Part shown: positions 34,143-43,753 of the stretch, piece after piece
Position numbering within the stretch: the first letter of the stretch is position 1
How the letters are laid out: the number at the start of each line of letters is the position of its first letter
Source of the DNA: Fen-1254 sp963769605
GTDB taxonomy: Bacteria > Bacteroidota > Ignavibacteria > UBA10030
Assembly (NCBI GenBank): GCA_963769605.1
Contig: CAVYML010000003.1
Coordinates: forward strand, 62,001 to 126,000
Reading direction: 5' to 3'
Length of the DNA stretch: 64,000 bases
Position numbers and translations under genes: made by a program
Notes under the pieces: model-generated
Seen by the model: the letters and a program-made list of their open reading frames with translations, nothing else
What the model was told of the DNA's origin: nothing
The model's database searches: none

Positions 34143-35150
34143 ATGACCGTGGCTGAATCGCATATAACGACAGGCGATGTCGCTTCCGTACAATCTCTTG
34201 CAAAAGCATATCGAATTCTCAAAGCTGAATTGGCAAAGACGATTGTCGGACAGGAATCTGTCGTTGAACAATTATTCCTCTCTCTTCTTTCCCGCGGTCA
34301 TTGCATTTTGATCGGAGTTCCGGGATTGGCAAAAACTCTTCTCATTAAAACACTCGCAGAGTCGCTCGATCTTAAATTTAATCGCATTCAATTTACCCCC
34401 GATCTGATGCCGAGCGATATTACCGGAACGGAAATTATCGAGGAGAATGCGACGACGAGAGCGAAATCGTTTAAATTCATCCGAGGACCGCTCTTTGCAA
34501 ATATCGTATTGGCCGACGAAATCAACCGGACACCGCCGAAAACTCAGTCTGCCCTTCTTGAGGCGATGCAAGAGCATCGTATCACTGTTGCTGGAATAAC
34601 TTCCGTACTGGAAGAACCGTTCTTCGTTCTTGCAACACAGAACCCGATTGAACAGGAGGGGACGTATCCGCTGCCGGAAGCACAACTCGATCGTTTTATG
34701 TTCAATCTGTGGATAGATTATCCTTCGTTCGATGAAGAAGTGCAAATCGTCAAATCCACGACAAGTTCCTACACTGCTACCATCAACAAAATATTGACCG
34801 CCAATGATCTTATTGCATTTCAAAACCTTGTACGACGGGTTCCGATCGCCGATAATGTGGTTGAATATGCAGTTCGGCTGACTACACGCACGCGACCGAC
34901 TTCTCCCTCGAGTCCGGACTACTGTAAAAAATGGCTGCGCTGGGGAGCGGGACCGCGCGCTTCGCAGTATCTTGTTCTTGGAGCAAAAGCGCATGCTGTT
35001 ATTCATGGCGCTTTTTCTCCGGAGATTGCCGATGTGCGCTCCATAGCCGGCTCCGTTCTCCGCCATCGCCTCTTAACAAGTTTTCATGCGGAAGCAGAGG
35101 GAATTTCCTCCATGCAAATCGTGGAACGCCTGCTGAACGATACCGCCTGA
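34143..35150 (+). CDS. MoxR-family AAA+ ATPase
   Basis: This 335-residue AAA+ ATPase has Walker A G-V-P-G-L-A-K-T, Walker B I-V-L-A-D-E-I-N-R, the family segment P-P-K-T-Q-S-A-L-L-E-A-M-Q-E and sensor A-T-Q-N-P-I-E-Q-E-G-T-Y-P-L-P-E-A-Q-L-D. MoxR ATPases act as chaperones for assembly of von Willebrand A proteins, and a VWA gene follows 210 bp downstream. The usual middle gene (DUF58) is not present. Length is normal. Confidence 0.95.
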   Translation: MTVAESHITTGDVASVQSLAKAYRILKAELAKTIVGQESVVEQLFLSLLSRGHCILIGVPGLAKTLLIKTLAESLDLKFNRIQFTPDLMPSDITGTEIIEENATTRAKSFKFIRGPLFANIVLADEINRTPPKTQSALLEAMQEHRITVAGITSVLEEPFFVLATQNPIEQEGTYPLPEAQLDRFMFNLWIDYPSFDEEVQIVKSTTSSYTATINKILTANDLIAFQNLVRRVPIADNVVEYAVRLTTRTRPTSPSSPDYCKKWLRWGAGPRASQYLVLGAKAHAVIHGAFSPEIADVRSIAGSVLRHRLLTSFHAEAEGISSMQIVERLLNDTA

Positions 35151-35359
35151 TATTCGCAAAGAGCGAAAGTACCGCCTTTTTTTCCTTTGCATCTTTTCCA
35201 ATGTCGTTGAATGGTATCGGAAGAATTTCGTATCTTGTGGCATGGATGAAACCAAAAACCTCAAATAACGCGATAGAAAGAAACATTGCAGCGCTCCGGC
35301 AAAACCGCTGTTCGATGCTGTCGACCAATCCCGTATCCTGAAATTCGCAAGGGGCGTTT
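35151..35359. other. Gap where a DUF58 gene would be expected
   Basis: MoxR clusters usually carry a DUF58 gene directly after moxR. Here only 209 bp separate moxR and the VWA gene. An ATG at 35242 opens a frame of eight codons; after its stop the same frame reads on for 33 codons and ends at TGA 35368. It might be a much-reduced relic, but I see no clear DUF58 motif. No other feature is seen. Confidence 0.3.
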
Positions 35360-37531
35360 ATGCCTGAAGTTCATCTTTCCTTTTCTTTTCGCACGGTTTT
35401 TCTACTGGCTGCGTTTTGTGCGGCTTGTGGAATTTCCTTTTGGATGTACCGCAGAACGATTCCGCCGATCCCCAAAAACATCCGGCGGGTTCTTTTTGTC
35501 TTACGCGCGGCCGCTTTCTTTTTGCTCATACTTTTACTTGGAGATCCGCTGCTTTCCTTTGTTACGAAAAGAACAAGTTCTCCGCAAATCGTCGTTCTTG
35601 TCGATCACTCTCAAAGCATGACCATTGCCGATCGGCAGGGGAAAAGAAAGGAAATGCTCCGCACACTCTTGCACTCGACGATCTGGAGCGAAGCAAGACG
35701 GTTTGCCGACCTTCGATATGTAACGTTCGCCGAGAAGGCGCGCGATGCCGCCAATTTCAATGTCGACTCTTTATCTTTTGACGGTGAAGCGACCGACATC
35801 TCCGGAGCTCTCCGCTTCGTCAAACTCCATGCCGCAGAGAACAACCTCCAGGCGGTTGTTCTGCTTACCGATGGTGCTGCGACAACGGGGGATTCTCCTC
35901 TCTATGATGCGGATGAACTTGCTGTACCGATATTTGCTGTAGGCATCGGTGATACCGCCGAGCAAAAGGATCTGTTTATTAAGAACGCCAGGACAAACGA
36001 AGTGGTTTATACGGGTACGCGGGTACCGGTGACCGTAACGGTACACGCTTCCGGGTTTAAAAATGAACGGGCGGAAATCCTCCTCAAAGATGAGACGGGA
36101 AAAATAATAGATCGGCGCATGCAATCGCTCGGCACCGGATCGCAGGAATATTCGGCGCCGCTTTCATTTGTTCCGGAACAAGAAGGCATGCATAAGTACA
36201 GCGTCGAAGTTCCGATGCTGCCCGGAGAATTGACCGGACAAAATAACCGTTTCACTTTTTTTGTAAAAGCGCTGAAGAGCAAATTGAATATCGTTCTGAT
36301 CGCCGGCAGCCCGTCTGCGGATGCCGCATGCGTTCGCCGCGCCCTTGAACAAGATCGCACTGTTTCGGTCGCGGCATGTATAGAGCGTCCGGAGGGAACA
36401 TATACGGAAGGGGAATATTCTCAGGCCGTTCTGGCGGCAGCAGATTGCATTGTTCTTGTCGGATTTCCAACCAGCCGGACAAAAACATCCACTATGCAAA
36501 CACTGACTCATGTATTATGCGACTTAGAAAAGCCGCTGTTTTTTATTGATGCCCGCATAATGGATTATGCACGGCTTCATGCTTTCGACGCTGTTTTACC
36601 GTTTTCGTACAGCGATATTCAGCCTGGAGAATTTCAGGTTTTTGCCTCGGTCTCGGATTTGCAGCAGAACAATGTCGTCATGAAATTACCTTCGGCTGAA
36701 CGGATGGCGCCGCTCTGGAATGCGCTTCCGCCGATTTATCATCCTCAAGTGTCTTTTGTTCCGAAGCCTGGATCTGATGTTCTTGCCGCCATGCGTCTTG
36801 CATCTTCCGCTGCAAATGGTCCGCTGATCGTGTCGCAGCATCGGGGTGGACAAAAATCGGAAGCAGTGCTGGGATACGGTATCTGGAGATGGCGCCTGCT
36901 CGCCGAGCAAGATGAAGATGCCGCCGGCCTGTTCGATCAGTTCATCCGGAATTCAATCGCATGGCTCACTACGCATGATGACGACCGGCGGGTACGCGTG
37001 CAGCCTGTCAAGCGTTTATTTACAACACATGATGACGCCGATTTTGAAGCTCAGGTATATGACGATGCATATAGAATTGTCGACGATGCGATGGTTTCCG
37101 TCACGGCTTCCAACGGGACAGATCGTTACGAATGCGCTCTGGCGCCTTCCGGTAGCGGCCTTTATCATGGAACATTTGGTCATGTACCGGCGGGAGATTA
37201 TCGATACACTGCCGCGGTATCCGCACAGAACGGACAATTGGGAACCGACTCCGGTGTTTTTACAGTCGGCTCCGTGCCTGAAGAGTTTTATGAAACAAAA
37301 ATGAACCGGTCGCTGTTGCAACAGATTGCTTTCCGCACCGATGGAAAATATTACGATGCTCAAAACACCGCATCTCTTGCCGAAGATTTGCGAAATTTAA
37401 CTTCTCTGAAACCGCATGAACAAAGAAAAGCCGTCGAATTTGAACTTCGGGATTCGCGCCCGATGCTTGCCTTGCTCGTGCTTGTTTTTTCTCTCGAATG
37501 GTTTCTTCGAAAACGATACGGTATGCTGTAA
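35360..37531 (+). CDS. VWA-domain membrane protein (BatA-like)
   Basis: This 723-residue protein begins with two membrane helices (about 13-30 and 43-66), as in the BatA-type proteins of Bacteroidota, then a von Willebrand A domain with the MIDAS metal site D-H-S-Q-S-M in V-V-L-V-D-H-S-Q-S-M and later V-L-L-T-D-G-A-A-T-T-G-D. A large middle region with Ig-like segments follows, and the C-terminus has another helix and a short R-K-R-Y-G-M-L tail. It is probably the client of the MoxR ATPase upstream. DUF4175 follows. The long extracytoplasmic part is unusual for BatA (about 330 residues) and may resemble glutamine amidotransferase-like fusions. Confidence 0.85.
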   Translation: MPEVHLSFSFRTVFLLAAFCAACGISFWMYRRTIPPIPKNIRRVLFVLRAAAFFLLILLLGDPLLSFVTKRTSSPQIVVLVDHSQSMTIADRQGKRKEMLRTLLHSTIWSEARRFADLRYVTFAEKARDAANFNVDSLSFDGEATDISGALRFVKLHAAENNLQAVVLLTDGAATTGDSPLYDADELAVPIFAVGIGDTAEQKDLFIKNARTNEVVYTGTRVPVTVTVHASGFKNERAEILLKDETGKIIDRRMQSLGTGSQEYSAPLSFVPEQEGMHKYSVEVPMLPGELTGQNNRFTFFVKALKSKLNIVLIAGSPSADAACVRRALEQDRTVSVAACIERPEGTYTEGEYSQAVLAAADCIVLVGFPTSRTKTSTMQTLTHVLCDLEKPLFFIDARIMDYARLHAFDAVLPFSYSDIQPGEFQVFASVSDLQQNNVVMKLPSAERMAPLWNALPPIYHPQVSFVPKPGSDVLAAMRLASSAANGPLIVSQHRGGQKSEAVLGYGIWRWRLLAEQDEDAAGLFDQFIRNSIAWLTTHDDDRRVRVQPVKRLFTTHDDADFEAQVYDDAYRIVDDAMVSVTASNGTDRYECALAPSGSGLYHGTFGHVPAGDYRYTAAVSAQNGQLGTDSGVFTVGSVPEEFYETKMNRSLLQQIAFRTDGKYYDAQNTASLAEDLRNLTSLKPHEQRKAVEFELRDSRPMLALLVLVFSLEWFLRKRYGML

Positions 37532-37542
37532 TGGAGGAACAA

Positions 37543-37611
37543 ATGAATTCAGCCGCGCATCCGACTGTTGTTCCCTTGTACTCGGAGGAATTCAATGTGC
37601 TGGGCGAATAA
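37543..37611 (+). CDS. Possible 22-residue small ORF between VWA and DUF4175 genes
   Basis: An ATG at 37543 has a strong AATGGAGGAAC Shine-Dalgarno upstream and opens 22 codons (MNSAAHPTVVPLYSEEFNVL, then G-E, stop). There is no membrane segment. The good ribosome-binding site suggests translation, perhaps as a coupling leader for the long gene at 37649 or as the 5' remnant of a lost gene. It is too short for a family call. Confidence 0.3.
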   Translation: MNSAAHPTVVPLYSEEFNVLGE

Positions 37612-37648
37612 TCTTGTATAGGTATTGAACCATTCATACATTTATATA

Positions 37649-40600
37649 ATGCAGCGAAATCCGAATACAGCGCAAAACGATCTTCAGCTTCGCATCCAGG
37701 AAGTACAGAACAAGCGCTATCAAATGACAGCTCTGAGGAATCTTATTGTCGTACTGACGATTGCGGTTGCTGTCCTTTTTTCCGATGCGGCAATTGAAAC
37801 ATTATTCGGTTTCAGCTGCACAGTGCGCACTCTTTTTGCTGTTCTTTTTCTTTCATGCCTCTGGGGTGTTTTGTACTGGTTTGTTTTCCAGCCGCTGCTG
37901 CGCTGCGCCGGTGCTCTGAGACGGGAAAATGAAGAGTTGACTGCAAAATTCATCGGAGATCGATTTCCTCAGATTCGAGACAGACTGTTAAATGTGTATC
38001 AGCTTTCTTCGCGGAAAACTGAATTCTCTGCATTCACTTCACCCGAATTGATTGCGGAAGCTGTACGAACGTTTCTCGATGAAATTCAAACTCTAAATTT
38101 CCTGCAATCAGTCGACAGAACTGCCGTCATGCGCATGCGTCGATGGCTCCTCTCAGTGATTGGAGGCTGTCTCTTTCTCTTCGCCCTGTTTCCGAATTCT
38201 CTTTCCGGAGGATTTTACCGGGTCATTCATTTCCGGACAGATTTTTCGCCTCAGCCTAAATACAGTTTTATTATCATTCCCGGCAGTGAAGAAATAATAA
38301 AAGGGGATACTGTTCCCGTAACTATTCGTGTTGTGCCGGCTATGCCTGCGCTTGTTCAGATCCCGAAAGAATTGAGACTCATCAGCCGGCCTGAAAAACA
38401 GGAAAAAGCCGAGGAAACTACAATTAAAAAAAGCCCTTTGGGAATTTTTCAAACTATCTTTGAAGGTGTTCGAGTAACGACCGAATATTATGTTATCAGC
38501 GGTGATGTCGAAAGCATGCACGATACATTGACAGTCGTCGATCGTCCGCTTGTTCGTTCGTTTCGATTACGGCTCGATTACTCTCCTTATACAAAGCTGC
38601 AGGAACGTTTGCAGGAAGAATTTGCGGGGGATATCAACGCACCAGCCGGCACTCACATCACGCTTAACGGTGTTGCAAGCAAGATGCTCGAAAAGGGATT
38701 CGTGGAATTCAGCGACAGCAATAAATCTTCCCTCTTAATCCATCGCGATAAATTTAGCGCTTCGTTTGTTGTTCGTAAGAACAATCGCTATAGGCTTACG
38801 CTCATTGATGAAGAACATCTGAGCAATAGCAATCCGGTACAGTACCGGATTCAGATTATTCCCGATGAATATCCGTCGGTTACAATTCTTGAGCCGGGGA
38901 AAAATATAGATATTGCCGGTGATCAAACGCTTGCCGTCCGCATGCAAATAAAGGATGATTATGGATTTTCTTCCCTCCGGATCGGATATCGCCTGACCAA
39001 ATCGCGCTATGAGCAGGTTCAGGAGAAGTATTCATATACCGGCGTTCCGATAACGGTATCGGGAGCGGTTGCGGAAATTCCTTTTACATGGAATCTCTCT
39101 GCACTTCACCTTGCTCCGGAAGACGTTGTCGAATACTTTGCAGAGGTGTTTGATAACGATGCTTTCGGCGGGCCCAAGAGCGGTCGGAGCACACTTTTTA
39201 CACTGCGGCTGCCATCGCTGGATGAAGTTTTCGCAGATGCCGGCAAGGAACAGGAGCGGTCGCTGGATGAAATGCAGCAAACACTTGAAGAAGCAAAAAA
39301 GCTCAAAGAAGACATAGAGTCTCTGAACCGGGATCTCAAGAACAACAAAGATCCTGATTGGCAAACGCAGAAAAAAATGGGAGAAATGGCAAAAAATTAC
39401 GAGGAAGTTCAAAAGAAAATAGAAGACGCAAAATCGCGTTTGGAGCATACGACACAAACGATGGAACAGCAAAACGTCCTGTCGCCGGCTACGATGGAAA
39501 AGTACATGGAATTGCAGCAATTATTCAAAACCATGGACTCAGCCGAGCTGCGAAAAGCGCTCCAGGCAAAGAGCGAATCGATGCAAAATATCGACAAACA
39601 ACAATTTCAGCAGGCGATGCAGCAAATGAGCTTCCGCGAGGAGCAGTTCCGTCAAACTATCGAAAGAACGATCGAACTGCTCAAGCGTATTCAAATCGAG
39701 CAGAAAATGGATGAAATCAATGCTCGTGTGCAGGCATTGGAACAACAACAGCAGAAATTAGAGGAACAAACAAAATCGGTGCAGAACGATGGACAACTCC
39801 AAAAGGAGCTTGCACAGCAGCAGCAAGATCTATCGAAACAGGAACAAACGATGGAGCATGACGCGGCCGATCTTCAAAAACGAATGGAAGAATTTTTCAC
39901 CGAAATGCCGGCGAAAGAAATGCAGCAGCTGCTTGAAGAGATGAAACAGGAAAACATCAGCGGGATGATGGAGCAATCTGCTTCGAATATGCAGCAGGGA
40001 AACCGTACAACTGCATTATCGCTGCAGCAGCACACTCAGGTGCAGCTGCAGAGCATTCATTCACAGTTGAGTTCCCTGCAACAGCGTATGCAGCAGCAGC
40101 AAGCACGCACAGTCCTCAATACTTTACGCCGGGCGACAAACGATCTTTTGGAGCTTTCGAAAGAAGAAGAAGAATTGAAAAATCAAGCTCAGTCTGCCCC
40201 TTCGGGGTCGCCGCAGCTTCGGGAAAATGCTCAACAGCAGCAGCGTGTGTCGCAGGATCTTAATAATGTCATTGCTTATCTCCTGGAGCTCTCAAAAAAG
40301 TCATTCGCTGTTACTCCAGATATGGCAAAGGCGATTGAAGAGGCATCTGCACATATGGCGAATGCTCTTCGAGATCTCGAACTCCGCAGCGGGGGAACGG
40401 CATCACAGGAGCAAGACCAGGCAAAAGCTTCGCTTAATAAGGCGGCAGTGCAAACACAAAATGCACTGCAAGCCATGATGCAGGGTGGTCAGGGGGGGGC
40501 TGGAAGCTTGATGCAGCAGCTTCAGCGAATGTCGCAGCAGCAGATGGCGATCAATATGGAAACACAGCAGATGAACGGAGAGCAGCGAGCGCAGGAAGCA

Positions 40601-41041
40601 GCACGGCTTGCGCAGGAGCAGGCAGCCGTTCAAAAATCGCTGGAACAATTAAATGCAGAGGCAAAGCAGAGCAGCGATGGTCAGCGAATGCTGGGCGATC
40701 TGGGAAAAATTGCGGATGAAATGAAAGAAGTTGTACACGCTCTGGAACAAAATAACGTCAACCGGGAGACGATACAAAAACAGGATAGAATACTCTCGCG
40801 CATGCTTGATGCATCGAAATCAATGCATGAACGGGATTATGAACAAAGACGAAAATCGGAGAGCGGCACGCCGGTAACAGGAAAACGTCCTGCCGAACTT
40901 GATCCTGAACTTTTGAACGAAAAACAGCGGTTTAGGGAAGATTTGATCAATGCCCTGCAGCAGGGATATTCCAGAGATTATCAGGAATTAATAAAAAAAT
41001 ACTTTGAGCTCTTGGAAAAATCAGAAAAGCCGTTAAATTAA
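37649..41041 (+). CDS. DUF4175-family protein with glutamine-rich coiled coil
   Basis: This 1130-residue protein has two N-terminal membrane helices (about 29-75) and a third near 170-190, an extracytoplasmic DUF4175-like domain of beta strands (to about 550), then a very long helical part (about 560-1100) rich in Gln, Glu, Lys and Met with runs such as Q-Q-Q-Q-K-L-E-E-Q, predicted as coiled coil. ATG 37649 is preferred over the TTG 24 bp upstream. DUF4175 proteins commonly occur with MoxR and VWA genes in FCB bacteria; their role is unknown. The coiled coil could reach across the periplasm. Codon use is repetitive in the Gln-rich part. Confidence 0.87.
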   Translation: MQRNPNTAQNDLQLRIQEVQNKRYQMTALRNLIVVLTIAVAVLFSDAAIETLFGFSCTVRTLFAVLFLSCLWGVLYWFVFQPLLRCAGALRRENEELTAKFIGDRFPQIRDRLLNVYQLSSRKTEFSAFTSPELIAEAVRTFLDEIQTLNFLQSVDRTAVMRMRRWLLSVIGGCLFLFALFPNSLSGGFYRVIHFRTDFSPQPKYSFIIIPGSEEIIKGDTVPVTIRVVPAMPALVQIPKELRLISRPEKQEKAEETTIKKSPLGIFQTIFEGVRVTTEYYVISGDVESMHDTLTVVDRPLVRSFRLRLDYSPYTKLQERLQEEFAGDINAPAGTHITLNGVASKMLEKGFVEFSDSNKSSLLIHRDKFSASFVVRKNNRYRLTLIDEEHLSNSNPVQYRIQIIPDEYPSVTILEPGKNIDIAGDQTLAVRMQIKDDYGFSSLRIGYRLTKSRYEQVQEKYSYTGVPITVSGAVAEIPFTWNLSALHLAPEDVVEYFAEVFDNDAFGGPKSGRSTLFTLRLPSLDEVFADAGKEQERSLDEMQQTLEEAKKLKEDIESLNRDLKNNKDPDWQTQKKMGEMAKNYEEVQKKIEDAKSRLEHTTQTMEQQNVLSPATMEKYMELQQLFKTMDSAELRKALQAKSESMQNIDKQQFQQAMQQMSFREEQFRQTIERTIELLKRIQIEQKMDEINARVQALEQQQQKLEEQTKSVQNDGQLQKELAQQQQDLSKQEQTMEHDAADLQKRMEEFFTEMPAKEMQQLLEEMKQENISGMMEQSASNMQQGNRTTALSLQQHTQVQLQSIHSQLSSLQQRMQQQQARTVLNTLRRATNDLLELSKEEEELKNQAQSAPSGSPQLRENAQQQQRVSQDLNNVIAYLLELSKKSFAVTPDMAKAIEEASAHMANALRDLELRSGGTASQEQDQAKASLNKAAVQTQNALQAMMQGGQGGAGSLMQQLQRMSQQQMAINMETQQMNGEQRAQEAARLAQEQAAVQKSLEQLNAEAKQSSDGQRMLGDLGKIADEMKEVVHALEQNNVNRETIQKQDRILSRMLDASKSMHERDYEQRRKSESGTPVTGKRPAELDPELLNEKQRFREDLINALQQGYSRDYQELIKKYFELLEKSEKPLN

Positions 41042-41044
41042 CAT

Positions 41045-41065
41045 TTAACAACAAAGAGTTGTTAA
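41045..41065. other. Perfect hairpin after DUF4175 gene
   Basis: TTAACAAC (41045-41052) pairs with GTTGTTAA (41058-41065) around a five-base loop, four bases after the DUF4175 stop. No T-run follows at once (TGCTTCCTTG), so a weak terminator or an mRNA-end stabiliser is possible. Confidence 0.35.
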
Positions 41066-41104
41066 TGCTTCCTTGTTAAAAAGTTTTTATATGTGGAGAC
41101 TGCT

Positions 41105-41683
41105 ATGAAACAATTCATGAAAGAGTTGTGGCGATTATTTCTTATTGCTTTTTTAGGAACTGCAGGAAGCATGGTCGCCGGATTGATGATGTACGGCGGA
41201 GATATTTTCAATCCTTCAGGTATGCCGTTCGTTTATTACCTTGCTTACGGATTTTCCAGCGCGTGCATTTTTGCTTTCTATCATGTGCGCGGGTTATCCA
41301 ATACGATTTCTACGGCCATGGTGTTCGGCGCGGTTCTGTTCCTCGGTATTGCGTTTATTCTGCCGATAATTTTTGCGGCAATCTATTCGTTCGGTGTGAC
41401 AGTGTCGGTTGTCGTTCTTGCATTTCTTTTTGAACGAAAACTCTCAACGTTTAAGCATTGGAAATTTACTGTCGTAGGCATTATTTTCGGCGAGTTATTC
41501 GTGCTCCTGAATTTAATTTCCTTGGTTGTTTCCCATGCGTCCGGAATGTCGGCTATCGGTTTCCAACGGAATTTTCTAGACGGCCTATGCATGGGAATCG
41601 GACTAGGCATCGGCATTGAGATTGCGGAATCAATTGTGCATTCGGTCAATCTGCATCAAGAGACGAAAAAATCGGCATCGTAA
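41105..41683 (+). CDS. Multi-TM membrane protein, unknown
   Basis: This 192-residue protein starts at 41105 with GTGGAG upstream. It has about six hydrophobic helices (residues 14-32, 42-60, 68-86, 89-108, 120-141 and 152-173) with glycines spaced within them, and a short cytoplasmic tail H-Q-E-T-K-K-S-A-S. I do not recognise it and see no polar catalytic motif. It is 63 bp after DUF4175, on the same strand, and could be cotranscribed. Confidence 0.65.
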   Translation: MKQFMKELWRLFLIAFLGTAGSMVAGLMMYGGDIFNPSGMPFVYYLAYGFSSACIFAFYHVRGLSNTISTAMVFGAVLFLGIAFILPIIFAAIYSFGVTVSVVVLAFLFERKLSTFKHWKFTVVGIIFGELFVLLNLISLVVSHASGMSAIGFQRNFLDGLCMGIGLGIGIEIAESIVHSVNLHQETKKSAS

Positions 41684-42075
41684 GAACATCATGTTTTTAC
41701 GGTTTGCCCGGCCGCCCGATCTACGAGAACAATATCGGGCAGCGTTTTCTGAGAGAATAATGGTGAATTTTTCCGCGGCTAAACTCGATAATTTTTTATA
41801 TTCAAATCTGCATTCTTAAATATCTTTTTTCGTAATTACTCAGAGAATTATGAAAACCGATTTACAATTAGTTTTTAGATATCCCATTGCAGATGTTCGT
41901 CGCGGACGACGTCCAATATCATTCTGTAGCCGCGACCGCTGCTCGCGGGATGCTCCGACACCACCCGCCTGAATGACTGCCAACCCGCTGCGCATTTTGG
42001 CGGGCGTCATCCGCCGGGCAGGCCGGTATCGGCTACAGAAGTTCGTTGCGGTAATTTAATTTACAAATATAAAAC
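41684..42075. other. Intergenic region with long inverted repeat
   Basis: No gene is seen. An inverted repeat TCTGTAGCCG (41933-41942) with CGGCTACAGA (42030-42039) frames 87 bp of GC-rich sequence that itself contains smaller palindromes (around GCCAACCCGC/GCGGGC). It may be a palindromic repeat element, or a stop between the convergent genes either side. The helicase tag (see 42065) starts just after it. Confidence 0.55.
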
Positions 42076-42092
42076 TCACGCTGAATAGTCAC
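42065..42092 (-). repeat. 28-nt tag at helicase 3' end
   Basis: This is the partner of the tag at 8913-8940, in opposite orientation and with one mismatch. Here it spans the last codons (G-D-Y-S-A) and stop of the helicase and 16 bp downstream. Confidence 0.8.
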
Positions 42093-43593
42093 CTTTTTTC
42101 TGCCATTCTTTAATTCTCGGATCGACAATGATGTCCGAAGGGCGGAAAGGAGTTTTTAGAAAAATTCCGTCGAATGTTCTGCAGCGGCTCAATGCAACGT
42201 ATGCCTGTCCATGCGCAAAGGCGCCTCTTCCGAGGTCGATAATAACCTTGCTGAAAGTCTTTCCCTGGCTTTTATGTATTGTTATCGCCCATGCGAGTTT
42301 GATCGGATATTGACGAAAAGAACCGGTCACGAACGGCTCGATGAGGCCGTTTTCGCGGTCGTATTCATATTCAAGCTTTTCCCATGTCGATTGTTCGATC
42401 CTCTGATGAATGCCGTCGAACGAAATTGTAATGGTATCTCGCGCGAGATTTTCCACGATGCCGAGAGAACCGTTGACCCATCGCTTGTTCGGATCGTTCT
42501 TAATCATCATCACCTGTGCACCCTGCTTCAGCCGCAGGATTTTATCGGTAGGATATGACTTTTCATCGAAATCATCCGCCGTTTCTGCGGTATAAGTGAA
42601 TTCCTCCGAAGGCAGCGAAAGAAGCCGTTCGAGATTGATGCTCGCTGCACGGGCATTCGTGCTCGTAAGCGTGACGGCAAGATCGTGACGGCCGAGTTTT
42701 AAGGAAGGCGCATATCGTCCATTGATTTTCTCAAGATCCTCCATTTCCATTTCTCTCGTTCGAACCTTGTTGAGGAGCGTCCGAAACACCGGATCATCCT
42801 GGCGGAAATTTTTATTCAATTCAATCTTTTGAAGTTCAATTTCCTTGAAAACATGAGCGCTGAAAAAGAAAGGGGTTTCGTATTGTTCCATGAAATATTC
42901 TTCCAGCTCCGGTGCAACCACCGGCGGAAGCTGGTACAGATCGCCGATGAGTATCATTTGAACTCCTCCGAACGGATCCAGAGGGCGGTTGCGGTTTAGG
43001 CGGAGCGATCTATCGACTGCATCCATGATATCAGCGCGCACCATGGAAACTTCGTCGATAATGAGCGTTTCAAGAGCATTAAAAAGAGATTCTTTTCCCC
43101 AAATTTTTACAACATCTTCCGTGTTGATAATGTGCGATGGGAATCGGAAAAAAGAATGAATCGTCGAACCGCCGATGTTGACGGCAGCAATGCCGGTTGG
43201 TGCGAGGAAAACCGTTTTCTTTTTTGTCTTTTCCTTAAAGTAATACAGGAGTGTCGATTTTCCTGTGCCTGCATTTCCTGTGATATAATAATTTCGATTC
43301 GTGTTCTCTATTTGTTCGAAAGCGCTGGAAAATTCCGGGGTTAATTGAAAATCTTCCGGAATACAGATGATTGCGGAAGCGGATGGCCTTTTTTTATATG
43401 ATTTACTAAGAATCTTTGGGATGGCTGGAAACCTCATCATGTTGAACGCTTTGCGCCCATCCGTTTTATTCCTTTCCAAAGGAGTTCTTCCGGAGGTTTC
43501 TTTGAAGGCGGTCATGCCTCTATTTTTATGCCCCGATTGAGATTTTTTCTTTGCTTTGGGAATTTTCGTTTTATGATTTTTTGTGTTTGCCAT
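42076..43593 (-). CDS. Pif1/RecD-type superfamily 1 DNA helicase
   Basis: This 505-residue helicase has Walker A G106-N-A-G-T-G-K-S113, motif Ia P-T-G-I-A-A-V-N-I-G-G-S-T-I-H-S-F, Walker B I-I-D-E-V-S-M-V, motif G-D-L-Y-Q-L-P-P-V, and late motifs A-W-A-I-T-I-H-K-S-Q-G-K-T and Y-V-A-L-S-R-C. These place it with Pif1/RecD-like helicases acting on DNA 5' to 3'. The first 80 residues are basic and low in complexity; the true start could be one of several Met codons, e.g. near residue 27, 52 or 53. It is a lone gene between convergent and divergent neighbours. Confidence 0.92.
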   Translation of the reverse strand: MANTKNHKTKIPKAKKKSQSGHKNRGMTAFKETSGRTPLERNKTDGRKAFNMMRFPAIPKILSKSYKKRPSASAIICIPEDFQLTPEFSSAFEQIENTNRNYYITGNAGTGKSTLLYYFKEKTKKKTVFLAPTGIAAVNIGGSTIHSFFRFPSHIINTEDVVKIWGKESLFNALETLIIDEVSMVRADIMDAVDRSLRLNRNRPLDPFGGVQMILIGDLYQLPPVVAPELEEYFMEQYETPFFFSAHVFKEIELQKIELNKNFRQDDPVFRTLLNKVRTREMEMEDLEKINGRYAPSLKLGRHDLAVTLTSTNARAASINLERLLSLPSEEFTYTAETADDFDEKSYPTDKILRLKQGAQVMMIKNDPNKRWVNGSLGIVENLARDTITISFDGIHQRIEQSTWEKLEYEYDRENGLIEPFVTGSFRQYPIKLAWAITIHKSQGKTFSKVIIDLGRGAFAHGQAYVALSRCRTFDGIFLKTPFRPSDIIVDPRIKEWQKKGDYSA

Positions 43594-43753
43594 TTTTCTT
43601 AGATCAACTCGGCTTTTTTTCTATGAACTATGGTATATCCGGCTCATGTTAATTTTGTAAAATATACCTTATAAAGCAAAAAGGGAAAGAGAATCGGGCA
43701 AATTTGACCGGATTACTTCATTTTGCAGTCACGACTGTTCGATATTTATATTT

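Noticed and set aside
34272..35066. Minus-strand ORF of 264 codons opposite moxR
   Set aside because: Fully antisense to a conserved AAA+ ATPase, with no recognisable domain.
39700..40700. CAG-rich repeats in the DUF4175 gene as a DNA repeat array
   Set aside because: The repeated look follows from Gln-rich coding; the reading frame is continuous and no fixed unit length is seen.
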